This document shows, piece by piece, positions 9,807-21,697 of a stretch of 64,000 bases of DNA. The stretch comes from Beroe forskalii (lineage: Eukaryota; Ctenophora; Nuda; Beroida; Beroidae): assembly GCA_011033025.1 (NCBI GenBank), contig WFMF01000654.1, positions 1 through 64,000 on the forward strand, read 5' to 3'. Both the position numbers and the translations under genes were made by a program. Below the pieces are notes generated by a model, which made no database searches, had not been told where the DNA came from, and saw only the letters and a list, made by a program, of their open reading frames with translations. Positions within the stretch are counted from its first letter, which is position 1; every line of letters starts with the position of its first letter.

Positions 9807-12800
9807 TTACCTTGCAGATGCAAGACCCTCCCTCGTCATCTGCGATGAGGTTTTCCCATCAGCAGGTGACGAGACAGAACGGAGGGGTTTTGGCGCACAG
9901 TACCCCTCACAGTTAGCAAGGCTGTTGAATATGTCATGAAAATACTTTTCGAGAATACAAATAGGGTTCACAATCGAGTTGAGAGGAAGAAATACGATAC
10001 TCAGGATGGAATGCCAGTTTGAAGCATCAAGAACTCCTGCCAAGTTAATTAGACATACGAACAAAAAGGGCAACCACGTCAGAATATCTGTAATGATTAT
10101 GATTGATGTTTTCTTTTGTATTTTCTTACTCCTTTCATAAACAGTTTTGTTTACTTTTCCAGCTATAGCTGTGCTCCTTTTTGCAGCACCAAAAACTATG
10201 ACATATGACACAGTAATGGTGATTATACAAAGGAAATTCGTTGCTATTACAAAGATTGAGAACATGGTATGAGCATTTTGACCACGGGCAAAGTAGTTAA
10301 ACAGACAAAATCCATTGCTTCCATAGAAACCAATATCGGAACTAGTTGTTTCGCCATTGGTGAACATATCGCTGATTAGAGCATCGACATTTTTCCAGGT
10401 TCGATGAAAGTTTTTAAATCTACTGAAGTAAGCCTCGGCTATGTTTACAAGGTGCACTTTTCCAACTTCTCCCACCAACAGTGGGTTGCTGTGATACGTC
10501 TTCTTCAAGACAAAGTACTCCTCCAGAGGTGGTATAATCGGGAAAATTGAAATCATAAGTATAACCGAACCTAAGCGAGCAAGATTAACTTTTAAAGGAT
10601 CTTTAGTTGCTGGAGGAACAATCGATCTGGTACCCAAGGCTCTGATGATACTGAGAATTGTCATGGAGTAGAGAGACACAAGGGAGCCAACAGTCGATAA
10701 AACCCCCAAAACGGTGCACATTTTGTTGGTTACCCACTGAAACTGAGTCTCACAGCTACTCCTATTGAAGAAAACGTCAGATACGACAACCAATATCAGG
10801 AATACCCCTTGGAGCATGTCACCACTGGATATTACTAGGATAAGCCACTGATTGAAGCGACTTAAATCTGTTTTAAGCTCGTTGTATTTAACGAGGGCCT
10901 CTACGATCACAGCAATGTTGAGTAGCAGCGCAGCACCACCAGAGATACAGGCAAGGATGAAAATAGCGGAGTGTTCGAACATCTTCACTTGGTTATCACA
11001 CTGGCTGTTGCACTCGTCACTGTGATCAAAGCAGTCGAAGGATCCGTCACAAAATTTAGCTAAAGGAATGTACTCTCCGGAGTGATTGCATTTGTAGCTG
11101 TTTGCACATCCCAGTTCATCTGATGCATCGCTGCAATCTTCAACCAAATCACAAACCTGATCATATGTGAGACACTCGCCGTTTTTACATTCGAAAAGGT
11201 CATTCATGAATACACCCTCGGATTTCTGTCTCACCACGGTAAGCTTATGGAAACTCGTTATCGATATAGAGGTCGAACCATATTGGAGGTTTAAACAGGA
11301 AGAATGGCGGATGAGGGTTAGGGGGCATTTGATATCTTGGCTACATTGCTTGCTACAAACTAAAAACAAATAGTATTCACCGAAGGTATTTCGACAATCT
11401 ACATATTTCTTAGCATAGTCTTCACTTGAAACAAATACGTTCTCGGATTCGCCATAGACTTCATAACTTGTAAAGGAATTCGCATCTACAGTATCACAGG
11501 CTCCAAGGAATACTTGGAGAGTCCGCAGCCCAGGATAGCAATGAAAAAGTCGTTTTGCAGAACTTTCTATCGACCCTTTCAACTTGGAATGTATTTGGTA
11601 ATTTCGACGAGACCTTAAACACGTTGCTCTATCACAATTCCACATATCAGTGCAGAGATTAGAAACATTCAAAGCGAGCTGGTTTGGTCCTGGGCACTTG
11701 AAGAGCTTTTCCTCATGGCACGAGTAAATCTTCTCGTAGGAGTACTTTTTATTTTGTCCTGCCCCACACACCAAGTGCCACTTCCTTGTGTCCTCATCAA
11801 ACCCCATCTGTACAATCTTCAAAACCATCCATTATCCAATGCAGGGGTATTGGCTTCACCTCAGCATTCAAAGAAAGCTTTCTAGTGCAAGTAATGTTGG
11901 GTATGTCGTCAAATTTACATAAATATTGGTCCTCATCAAAGCCACCCAGACAATCCATAACACCATCGCAGAGTCTATGTTTGTGGACTCTACAGTTTTT
12001 ATTACTGACACACAACTCATCGGAGCCGTCATCACACAAATTAAGGTCTCTGCAGATAAGGAACTTCGAGAGGGTTGTGGGGTAGCCACCAACATTGCAT
12101 TTCAGTGGGCTAAGCTCGGTTGTGTTCACACCACTGCAGTTCATTTGGTCTCTAAAATCCTTGCAGACCCCTATGTAATTGATCAATGGATCTGCGGTTG
12201 CACATGTCATCCTGGGATGTATGTTTGCCGACCATTCCAGCTAAAGTTGATACAATATGGCCCCCTACAACCCCTCTCATCAATACCTGTCGCACAATCT
12301 AGATTACCATCACACAATCTACGTGGTTCAACGAACATCAAATCGTTTGAGGGACAATAATCGTACTCAGCTTCAACTAGCAATGGGTTCCGTTTACACA
12401 CAAGGCCCCAGGGTACATCATGGCATTTAGCTTCATCAAAGCAAATCATTGGGCAATCACAGTTACCATCGCAAACTTTTCCCATTGGAATTGAATTGGA
12501 CTGATGACCTGGGACGTACCTGCAATAAGGGTTACAACTAAATGAATCGTTGACCACATTTGAACACATGTACTCGTCAACCGACACTCCATCGATGGTA
12601 TTGTTACACTGACTTACACCGTTGCATCTTTCGACGGACGAAGCTACGCCAATACCCCCGATGGGTGCTACAAATCCAGGGTTAGAAACTTGGTCGCACA
12701 GAAGGTCACCACAGACACCCACGGTTCTGTTGAAAATACCAATTTCTAGTGGTTTAAGGTTGGTTGTGTCGTTGTTCCCGAAATGGCCACAAGACTGATA

Positions 12801-13047
12801 AAATGTGGCATCATCAGGGCAAGGTTTGTTGAAGACGCCCTGGGACCAATCCAACTGATGCACACTCAAATCTTCGTAGAAGTCGGTGTGAAAATGGGCA
12901 TTTCAAGACCACTTTGTTGCCTGTGCTGCACATTTCCTTTACAAACCCATTCCAAGCTAAGAACTGACATTTCGCGGGCAACTCATTTTCTGCAACCAAT
13001 GCGGAGAAACGTAGTAGTACCAGAACAAAAACAGGGAAGATCTTCAT
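9807..13047 (-). CDS. LDL-receptor class A repeat GPCR (reading frame broken three times)
   Basis: A secreted N-terminus of LDLa repeats is followed by a rhodopsin-type seven-helix domain, as in the LDLa-containing receptors of cnidarians, placozoans and molluscs. The start is MKIFPVFVLVLLRF, a signal peptide. LDLa signatures include CDGNLDCATGIDERGC, CDGVMDCLGGFDE, CDLVEDCSDASDELGC and CDGSFDCFDHSDEC. TM7 carries NPICI in place of NPxxY, and TM3 ends in a degenerate DRY region (SIIRALG). There are no introns over 3.2 kb. The frame shifts near 12885, 12209 and 11797, each by one base and next to short homopolymers; the protein on both sides continues the same domains. It could be a young pseudogene or a real gene with consensus errors. 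The ligand is unknown. Confidence 0.8.
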
Positions 13048-13049
13048 AG

Positions 13050-14690
13050 CACTGATGTGTGCAGGCGATTGGGCCTAAAAATTGGAGTTTCAATATAGAA
13101 TCTTATAGAATAGTAATCTATGGGTTAACGGATATAATTCACGGATTACTTAGTAAGTTGTGCTCATATTAAACGACCACCCCCCTCTGCCAGCATGACC
13201 AAAACTCCTAATGAAGGAAAACCATCCGGAATCTGCCCAGAGGTGTGACCAAAACTCCTTAATGAAGTGAAAATGATTCAACAGTAAATATATGGCGTAA
13301 TCTTGGATGCTCATTTCTCAAATCTGCCTGTAATGGGGTGGGCCACAAAACTGGTTTTTATACGTTGCCTGATCCGACTGGACTTCAACAGTAAATATAT
13401 GGCGTCGCAAGATCGGAAATTTCAGTAGGATGCTAATTTCTCAAAGTGGTGACACCTCTGTAATACGGGCTGGGACATGGAGCGGTTTTTGACCATAGTT
13501 CGCGATCTTTGCAGGATCCGACTGGAATATAAACAAATAATGCCGATCTGCAGCCTAAAAAGGGGATTTATAACCCCCTGTCACGTCATGTAACGTGAGG
13601 TATTTAAATCACGTGAAATGGACTAATGGGATCTGTGAAAGAAATGATTGAGTGCTCGATGGAAACAAATCAGTTCTTTCAGAAAGCAAAATGCTAATAG
13701 GCAATAGAAAATGGCTTTCTGAAATAGTTCTCGAAATGAATGCACCACAATTAGTTGGATATTGTGCTTGTTGAATATTGAGTTCGTTGCCCCTAATTGA
13801 AAAGAAAACCAATTTAAAGGATTTGGTTGTCATGGTCCGTGTCAATTTTAAAGCGTCTTTCATTGCTTTCTCGAAAACTCACTGACATTATATATGAGAA
13901 AGAATGCAACGTTTAAAACAACTGCAACGTCACTTCAAAATATACGGTGCTTCAAAAATTGCTGTTGCGGTATATTTAACCGTAGTGTTCTTTCTCAATT
14001 CTCGTGAAATTTTCAATAATGATTGCTTTAAAACCACCGTGACCCATCACCACAGAATCCTTTTTCGATAAAATATCACCCTTTTTCTATCACATTTAAC
14101 CAAATTTTGATGCCCACTAGAAAATTTCTGGTCAGAACGGTTCAAAATAGTTTAAGCCATTCAAAAATTATAACGCAATTATGGCCTGGTTATACATAAA
14201 GCTCTGGAATATGGGCTCAGGAGATTCTGCTTCAAATCAAACAAATAACGTCGATCTGCTGCATTATGATGGAATTTATAACCCACTGTCACGGCATGTC
14301 ACGTGAGGTATTTATATCACATGTAATAAATATCTGAAAGGAGTCTACGTAATATCATTATTTTGTGAGATAACGGATTGAATACTCGATAGATGCAAGT
14401 CAATTCTTTCTCAAAGAGAAATAGTTCATTCACAAAAAGAAATAGTTGAAAACAAAGAGAAATATCTCTTAACGTCAATGCACCACTATTAGATAATTCT
14501 ATACTTTGTTGAACGTCACTGCTAAATTATTTGAAAATTAATTTTTCGCCATACCTACACTTATTGAATAGATAGATACAAAGAATGTACTTAGCGCAAC
14601 GTGTCCAATGGTCCAATGAGAGCTGCAGAAAGTCATGCAATCCAAAGTAACTAAATTCTCGTACAAGTTGCATGAATGAATGAAGATAAG
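13050..14690. repeat. Upstream region of GPCR with two nested tandem duplications
   Basis: AACAGTAAATATATGGCGT occurs twice about 120 bp apart (13275 and 13387). A larger block is duplicated about 710 bp apart: TTTATAACCCCCTGTCACG near 13568 and TTTATAACCCACTGTCACG near 14276, each followed by ACGTGAGGTATTTA and then CACGTG or CACATG. These could be promoter or 5' UTR elements of the GPCR gene or of lost paralogs. No ORF is supported. Confidence 0.5.
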
Positions 14691-14734
14691 TTTATTTCAG
14701 TATTTGAAATCCACGAAATCAGTCCAACACATTC

Positions 14735-15625
14735 ACAGCAGCTCAGGTGACCACACATATTGAAATCCAACACATATTGACAAGTAACACATGTTGACAA
14801 CCCACACGTTTTAAACATTTTTTTAAATTTGTAATTAGCTTTATTTTACATACATCATTTCAATCACACACACAACCCTCACATATTGGGGGTGTCACTG
14901 TCCCAATTGTCCCAATTGCCCCTGTCCCAATTTACTTTTTTCGAGTTTGGGACTGGTTTTGGGACAATTGGGACAACGGGGACAAATAAAAAGTTTTTGA
15001 AATCAGTCATTCATCATTTTCACATTGATACAAGTTTTTCTATCATTGTAATGAAATTTATATTCGTACTACTATGCTAAGTACATATTTTGGTTGTGTT
15101 TGTTTGCAGTGGTTAAGTGTTCCCACTTCACTATACCAAAACCTATGATAGGAAAAAAAAGTTGCAACGCAGCAAGTGCTGTCATGCAACAGGCTTTGAG
15201 ACGAAAACATTTAACTGCTGCTCAAAAGCACAATCATTTGAGCCCCAGTTGTCTCTGCCACTTTCGTTTCAAATGTCCCATTTTTCCCAGTCTCAATTCA
15301 CTTTTAGAGTCCAATTTTTCTCTATCTCATTTGTCCCATTTGTCCCAATTGTCCCAAATTTCCCATTCCAAATTCACTTTTTGAGTCCCATTTGTTTCAT
15401 TTTCTCTGTCCCATTTGTCTCAATTGTCCCATTTGTCCCAAATATCCCATTCGTCCCAATCCACTTTTTCTTGAGTTTTTGGACAATTGGGACAGTGACA
15501 CCCCCCCCCCCCATATTAACACCCCACACGTACTTACAACCCATACATATATTGCTAACCTGCACTTATTGACAACCAACATACATTGACAGGCACACAT
15601 ATTTAAAACCCACACATTTGATTTA
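14735..15625. repeat. CACACATATTGACAAC-type minisatellite split by an insertion
   Basis: Short units such as CACACATATTGACAACC occur at 14735-14880 and again at 15512-15625. The element at 14888-15511 lies between them. Confidence 0.6.
14888..15511. mobile_element. TIR element full of TGTCCC repeats
   Basis: The left end GGTGTCACTGTCCCAATTGT is the inverse of the right end ACAATTGGGACAGTGACACC. CATATT flanks both sides as a possible target duplication. The right third is a run of TCCCATTTGTCCCAATTGTC units. There is no transposase. Long ORFs across it (for example 15117-15572) are low-complexity artefacts of the repeat. Confidence 0.6.
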
Positions 15626-15639
15626 CCTTTCACTGGATG

Positions 15640-16304
15640 ACTCATGACATAGATATTGTTCAGGTGAGTTCAATTGACCTTGTCCTCTTCCAATCTGAAA
15701 AAGAAAGCTCTGTCAGATACAGTGATGGATCAAATTTTCAGATGCTGAGAGTTAACATCTGTGGCTTATTAATTGTCAAATATTCCTGGCAGTTTAAGAT
15801 TTACAAAATAATAATGATGGAACCAGGAATGAATGGTGTATAGGTGCATGATAGGTATAGCCAGGAATTGGCCATGCCTATCATGCTAATTTGGAGAACT
15901 CTCGCCTAAGCATAATAAACACGACACAGCAACAAAACCAGAAAATCAAAGCATTGTGTTACCTTGGTATATATTCCTCAGCATGGACTATGGAGGCTAA
16001 AGTCACGGGTCACTCTGCTTGGTTTGCAGCTGCATGCCATGGTCTTTGAGATTGATAAGGAGATTTTCATACTGTTAAGTGTCGTAGTAGATCCAAAGTC
16101 CTCATTCTGTTTCCTTGAGAGTAGCAATTAGGTCAGCCTGATTCCTCATTAAAGTTTTATATTGTGATCCAATTCCACAATTTGTTCCAATAACAAGTGG
16201 TGTAGAGGATCAATGCCCAACATCCATGACTTTCTGGTTGTATTGCACTGCAATGAGATCATTGATTGCTATTTACATTGATTCATATTCACTTTATAGT
16301 TTTA
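15640..16304. other. Intergenic, nothing recognised
   Basis: Unique-looking AT-rich DNA. A small ORF at 15637-15843 has no recognisable domain and no splice context that I trust. Confidence 0.3.
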
Positions 16305-17114
16305 CTAGCAGGCCCGTTGGGCCTGCATATACACAGATCAGTGATCACACAGCTACGCAGCACCTTGTTCGCAAATTTTAAAAACTACCATTCCAATTGA
16401 TTGGATACTTCTTACCACATCAAGAATTCTAATTAGATCAAAAGTTATTCGTAACGAAATCAATTAAATTATTATTCACTTTTATGAAGGAGCAGAGTAG
16501 AAAATAGAACGGTGTCGGTTAGTCTTAGTTATGCTAAACCATGTGAGTTTTGTTGCATCGTTCCGTCTTGATTGCAAGAAGTCTATGTTAATTCTCATAC
16601 TGATACTGACATTGGACCATTTTGTTTTGTTTACATAATTAATCCAGGCCAGGAACTGTCTTCATAATCTGCTACACCTATATTCGACTTGATTGAATTG
16701 TACACTTTTGTAAACTAAACGGCTAATTTCGAAACTATAGTTACTATTGTTATCACCGACTCAGCATTGATTATCTGCCAAACTCTGCCACAGAAAACAA
16801 TCCATCTGAAATATCCTCCGTTGTTCAAGTTATGTCCATTCTCCATCTTGAGATCTTGAATTTGATGTAAAACAACGTCAAATTTTCAAAAACTATGTCA
16901 GCACAGCATTTAACAGTCGTAGCGTAATAGAAAGCTCTCGCATAGCACTGATTATTATCTGCATGTGTGCAAAAATTGGTTTCCATAGCAACGGCGCCTC
17001 ATTTTTCCCTTTCGCCTTTGATTCTCTTGATATTTTCTTGGCAAGATCAAATTTAATTGTGGACGGTGGCACAGACAAACATTATTCACATGTGACTTTA
17101 CTTTATATATAAGA
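16305..17114 (-). mobile_element. Helitron-like non-autonomous element A
   Basis: Read on the minus strand it starts TCTTATATATAAAGTAAAG at 17114 and ends CTAG at 16305. The hairpin GCAGGCCC-AAC-GGGCCTGC lies just inside the 3' end. It is inserted between A and T with no target duplication. TC start, 3' hairpin, CTRR end and A/T insertion are the Helitron hallmarks. There is no Rep/helicase gene. It is homologous to 20175-20869. Confidence 0.8.
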
Positions 17115-17575
17115 TATTATCTTTGGGATACAAATACAGTCATCTTTGTACAGTCAAGCCACAAAACTTTCCAACAGCTCTTTCCTTAGTCTTTGACAGG
17201 ATTCAAGTGCGATACCTTTATCAGAGATCTAGGCAGATCCAAACAAATGATAATGAGACACCAAAAATGATATGGTGCAATGAAAGCTAACACTGTGGCA
17301 CACGGACTTGCGACCGTGTTATATAAGATATTCTTGAATAAAACTATTGTGAGTTCATTGATCTACGCTTCTCTGTATAGTTATACTCTGCCCCCAAACT
17401 ACCTTTATATCATATGTTGAAATATATTTGCTGCAATTGTTTTCCAGAAGTCCCAGACATTTTGTCCAATCTGATGCTGGAATAATTAATTATTATACTT
17501 AGTTATACCCACAGTATAACCTGCTCCTTATTATGAGCTGAATGAACATCATATTTAAAAAGCTAATAGCTTTTT
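17115..17575. other. Intergenic, dispersed repeat fragments
   Basis: ACAAATACAGTCATCTTTGT at about 17134 recurs near 24993, so part of this stretch belongs to a dispersed repeat. No gene is seen. Confidence 0.3.
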
Positions 17576-17628
17576 ACAATTATTCAAAAGCATAAGGATA
17601 ATATATCCTTATGCTTTTGAATAATTGT
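17576..17628. repeat. Perfect 25-bp inverted repeat with 3-base loop
   Basis: ACAATTATTCAAAAGCATAA... pairs perfectly with the inverse arm ending TTTGAATAATTGT. The outer AGCTAA/TTAGCT bases extend the symmetry loosely. It could be a tiny MITE or a hairpin precursor. Confidence 0.8.
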
Positions 17629-18014
17629 AACTGTTAGCTGTCCTGTGTTCAGAGGTTAAAGGTTTTCAGGGTTTTTTCTACAGTTCGAAAGCCCGCATGG
17701 GTGCCATGAGTGTGTGTACGCATATCATTGCTTATAAACACATATGCCCGCGTATTCCCCTAACCAGGGAGCAAGGCGCGGCGCGCGCGTAAAACTAGGG
17801 ATCTGGTTAGAGCAAGCCCGCGTACACACACGTATGCGGGCTTAGGAAGTGTACGCGCAACGCACTGTGAGCTTCCCTGCGGGGATTGCGAAACACTGAA
17901 ACAGGGATATTCGCTAATACGCCTGTTTATTGCTTAACATGTATTATATATCCCTGATGGCTCGCGCGGCGCGCTTCCCCAGCACAGGGAAGCGCGCGGT
18001 GTGTACAAACACCT

Positions 18015-18089
18015 TGCCCTAACCAGGGCCCTGGTTACGCGCACGGAGTGCGCGGCGCGGCAAGCGCTAAACCCCTGGTTAGGGGAAAC
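18015..18089. mobile_element. Micro-MITE family 2, 75 bp, 8-bp TSD AAACACCT
   Basis: The element starts TGCCCTAACCAGGG and ends CCCCTGGTTAGGGGAAAC, and is flanked on both sides by AAACACCT (18007-18014 and 18090-18097). An 8-bp duplication points to a hAT-type transposase acting in trans. Confidence 0.75.
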
Positions 18090-18595
18090 AAACACCTATA
18101 GCTATGCTTTTTTTAGGTATGCTATGCGGGTTTAGGAAGCGTGTTTATTAAGCTGGCTTAAATTCCCCTTGCCGCGCCCAGCGACGCGCGGCAAGCTCTG
18201 TGCGCGAAACCAGGGCGCTAGTGGTTATGGCAAAATGTTATCTTGCTAAACACGTTTCCTCCGCATAGGTGTGCGCCGCGCAACGCAGACAGGGATATAC
18301 GTGTATAGCAATAAATTCCTAAGCCCGCATAGGTGTGCGTACGCGCGCCGCGCTACCCTACGGGACACCCTGTTCTGAGGAAGCGCGCCGCGCAACGCAG
18401 ACAGGGATATACGTGTTTAGCAAAGCAATAAACACGTATATCCTTGTGTGGCTCGCGCGGCGCGTACATGGTACACACGCCTATGCGGGCTTAGGAAAAT
18501 GTTACCCTACCCTCGCGCGCGGCGCAATGTTCCATATACATCTGCATCTGCATCAGGACGTCACAAGAAATAGACGGCGCGGGTTGGGCAAGTAC

Positions 18596-18700
18596 TTGCT
18601 AAACACGTATATCCCTGTCTGCGTTGCGCGGCGCGCTTCCCCAGAACAGGGAAGCGCCGCGCCGCCGCGCGCGTACACACACCTTTGCGGGCTTAGGAAG
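18596..18700. mobile_element. Micro-MITE family 1, TSD GCAAGTAC
   Basis: The element begins TTGCTAAACACG and ends GCGGGCTTAGGAA, with a GC-rich hairpin in the middle (GCGCGGCGCGCTTCCC with GGGAAGCGC). GCAAGTAC is duplicated at 18588-18595 and 18701-18708. Confidence 0.8.
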
Positions 18701-18834
18701 GCAAGTACGTTTGTCGATTTAATCTTCTTATATGATAATCTTTTATTCTTTTGACATGATATTGAGAATCTGCTTTTTCGCTGTTTTGACAAATTTGATC
18801 ATCTCAAATCACTTTCAGACATCAGATACCACTG

Positions 18835-18925
18835 TTCCTAAGCCTGCATAGGTGTGTGTACGCGTGCTTCCCTGAGGAAGCGCGTCGCACAACGCAATCA
18901 AACAGGGATATACGTGTTTAGCAAA
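18835..18925. mobile_element. Micro-MITE family 1, reverse orientation, TSD TACCACTG
   Basis: The element begins TTCCTAAGCCTGCATAGG and ends GTGTTTAGCAAA. TACCACTG is duplicated at 18827-18834 and 18926-18933. Confidence 0.8.
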
Positions 18926-19255
18926 TACCACTGTAAAAATATCTGTCATTCTATATTTAGATTATTCAAAATTTGAAATTGAATATCAACTTAATAACGT
19001 GTTTTATATGATTGATCACTGCAGTGAAATCTCCATACCACTTGGCATTTATTTCCCATATAATGCTGACTGCTGCCCTTTCAACAGTCTTAATGATTGC
19101 CTTGTTGCTTTCCCTCAGCACAACCAGAGAAGCCTCCTTTATTTTATAATTAGAAGCAGTATATATTTTATCCAATTGTGCTGTAATTGAATTGAATTGA
19201 AAAAATAATGCCTTATGCTTCCCTAAATCTTAAATTTTTCCTACTTCATTTCAAA

Positions 19256-20140
19256 TTAAACTTGATAGTAAGGGCTGTATGTGCGCCGAACTGTAACCCA
19301 GTGTGAAGTAAATAGTATAGTAGGTCTGAGAACGTTTTTCGGTAGCTTATGGGTCATAGATTCACCAGAAAAAAACACTCCAACTTCTGAGTTGGGAAAC
19401 CCCTTTTGGACCCCTTTTCTTCCTAAATGGGGCAAAAACTTTGATTGGCAATATCTCAGCCTCTGATTGAGATACGAAGCCAATCTTTGCCCCGAACTAT
19501 GCAGAATGAGCACATTATGGGGGGCGGAGCATAGTTTCAAAGCCGTACCCCCTTTCGATTTCGAGTTATGGACGAAAAACCCCTTTTTGGCCCTATGCGT
19601 ATGACCAAAAATGCCCCTTTGTAATAAATGAAAACTGAAGGTCGTAGAGAACTCAGCAAGTACACTAGGGTATGCAGAATGTGCACATTATGGGGGGTAG
19701 AGCATGGTTTCAAAGCCGTACCCCCTTTCGATTTCGAGTTATGGACGAAAAACCCCTTTTTGGCCCTATGCGTATGACCAAAAATGCCCCTTTGTAATAA
19801 ATGAAAACTGAAGGTCGTAGAGAACTCAGCAAGTACACTAGGGTATGCAGAATGAGCACATTATGGGGGGTAGAGCATAGTTTCAAAGCCGTACCCCCTT
19901 TCGATTTCAAGTTATGGACGAAAAACCCCTTTTTGGCCCTATGCGTATGACCAAAAATGCCCCTTTGTAATAAATGAAAACTGAAGGTCGTAGAGAACTC
20001 AGCAAGTACACTAGGGTATGCAGAATGTGCACATTATGGGGGGTAGAGCATGGTTTCAAAGCCTTACCCCCTTTCGTTTTCGAGTTATGGACCAAAAACC
20101 TCCTTTTTAGCCACATGCATCAGATCATAATTACCCGTTT
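19256..20140. repeat. 173-bp tandem array (left arm of an inverted pair)
   Basis: GGTATGCAGAATG recurs at about 19669, 19842 and 20015, giving a 173-bp period. Each unit carries GGTCGTAGAGAACTCAGC and AACCCCTTTTTGGCCC. 19256-19500 is a related but distinct leading module. The reverse of the same family is at 22335-22790. It shares the GGTCGTAGAGA module with the foldback element at 3295-5497, so both may be one superfamily of non-coding elements. Confidence 0.8.
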
Positions 20141-20174
20141 TTCATAAATAAAAACGGAAGGTCATTCATTACAA

Positions 20175-20869
20175 TCTTATATATAAAGTAAAGTCACACG
20201 TGAATAATGTTTGTCTGTAATTCCGTATACAATTAAATTTGAGCTTGCCAAGAAGATATCAAGAGAAACGAAGGCTAAGCCGGGCTAAGTCGCGCCGTTG
20301 CTATGGATACAGATATTATGCACGTGCAGATTATAATCAGTTCTAAGCGAGTGCTTTCTGATACGTTGTTGACTGCTGCATTGTAGTGTTTGAAAGAACG
20401 GCGTGTTTACTTTTTTTATTTGAAATTCAAGATCTGGAAATAGAGAACGGGTATGGCAGGCATTGTGGAGGCTATTTCAGATAGCATCTCTTCATAAATC
20501 TGTGGCAGACTTCAGTCGATTTAAATCAATGCTGAGTTGATAATATAAACGGAAATAATTAATGTGAATTTAGAGCAATTCAAGATTGGCCGAAAGCAAA
20601 ATCAAATTGAATCGGATTTGGGCATAGTACATTACGAATTTGGAAAACTGATCTTGCCTTGAATCAATGATTAATTCAACGTTCAATATGAGTACGATAC
20701 TCGGTTTTAATTTTCAGATTTGACTTCATCATACAATCGAAAATCATAATTATCAAAACTTGCCCGGTCCAGCATGATACTAAAACCAACGAATTTGCTC
20801 CTTCATAAACTTTTTTATAAGCTTAGTATTTGGTTCTGTATTATCTAGCGAGCCCAACGGGCCTGCTAG
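20175..20869 (+). mobile_element. Helitron-like non-autonomous element B
   Basis: It starts TCTTATATATAAAGTAAAG, preceded by A, and ends GCCTGCTAG, followed by T. The 3' subterminal hairpin GCGAGCCC-AAC-GGGCCTGC has one mismatch. It is homologous to element A in inverse orientation but about 115 bp shorter. Confidence 0.8.
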
Positions 20870-21697
20870 TAAATGTATACAATAATACAATTACCTTGAA
20901 CAGGAGGACGACCTTGGTAACGATTTATCTTTCAGATGACACGTTCGTTAATTTCGTGAATGATATTCATCTCAGTCTCACTATAGACCGTGCCTTTCTG
21001 AACCACCACTTCAACCAACTCCACTATAGGAATTTTATGAAATATCATTTCACTTGATCCACCAATAAAGGTAGGTACCTTTCTGAACCAAACTTCACTC
21101 ATGTACCTTTCTGAAACACCAAGTTTCAATCCATCATACTTAAGTCACCTTTCATAGTATAAAGCACGGCTTGTCATTTCAATGGGGTTTATACCGGTAT
21201 ACCTTAGCTGCTGCTTGCTGCTTGCTGCTTGAGGCCTTGAGGGAACCGGATACGAGGTCGGGGGACACGAGGTCGGCGGCGTAAAACCAGGGTGGACGTA
21301 AGGACGACGAATCCCCACAGGGTGGATGCGAGGTCGGCGCCACTATCCTATTTTATTTCTACTCTTCAGTATCACGTTGCTCATACGGTATATCTCTCGG
21401 TTACAAGACACAGTACGAAGCTGTGACGAAAAACCCTACCACTGGCTTCAAGGAGCACTCCCTCGTCCAAACCTGGGAATTATTTTCCATCTGTCGACTT
21501 TTTTTCATGATTACTGATACCTTTTCCGATTTGCCTTGCAAAAGCAGGGCTTGCCTTGCAGAGGAGGGCAAAGCAGGGTACCCTACGAAAGAAGGGCAAA
21601 TTGGCATCTATGTTCGACACACAATAAACAAGTAATAAACAAGTATAAACATCGTGAGTATGTCCCTAAGCATTGGAATTCCCTGGGCTTACCAAAA
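20870..21697. other. Intergenic, no gene recognised
   Basis: Contains a short CTGCTTG triplication near 21215 and a GGTCGG-rich patch (21250-21340). Small ORFs are not supported by homology or splicing. Confidence 0.3.

Larger units (their letters stand above)
7621..10100. repeat. Tandem segmental duplication, copy 2
   Basis: This matches copy 1 but without the foldback insertion. Its right part is continuous with the coding GPCR gene, so this is probably the parental arrangement. Confidence 0.85.
17680..18934. repeat. Cluster of GC-rich micro-MITEs
   Basis: A GC- and CpG-rich island in AT-rich DNA, made of overlapping or nested copies of two short element families. Typical strings are TTGCTAAACACGTATATCCC, CCTATGCGGGCTTAGGAA and CCCTAACCAGGG, with GCGCGGCGCGC stems. 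Individually delimited copies are listed separately. ORFs across it (18335-18754) are by-products. Confidence 0.75.

Noticed and set aside
15094-15645. Several overlapping ORFs on both strands
   Set aside because: Produced by the TGTCCC simple repeat inside the TIR element.
18335-18754. 139-codon ORF over GC-rich DNA
   Set aside because: It lies entirely in micro-MITE repeats; the peptide repeats with the elements and has no domain.
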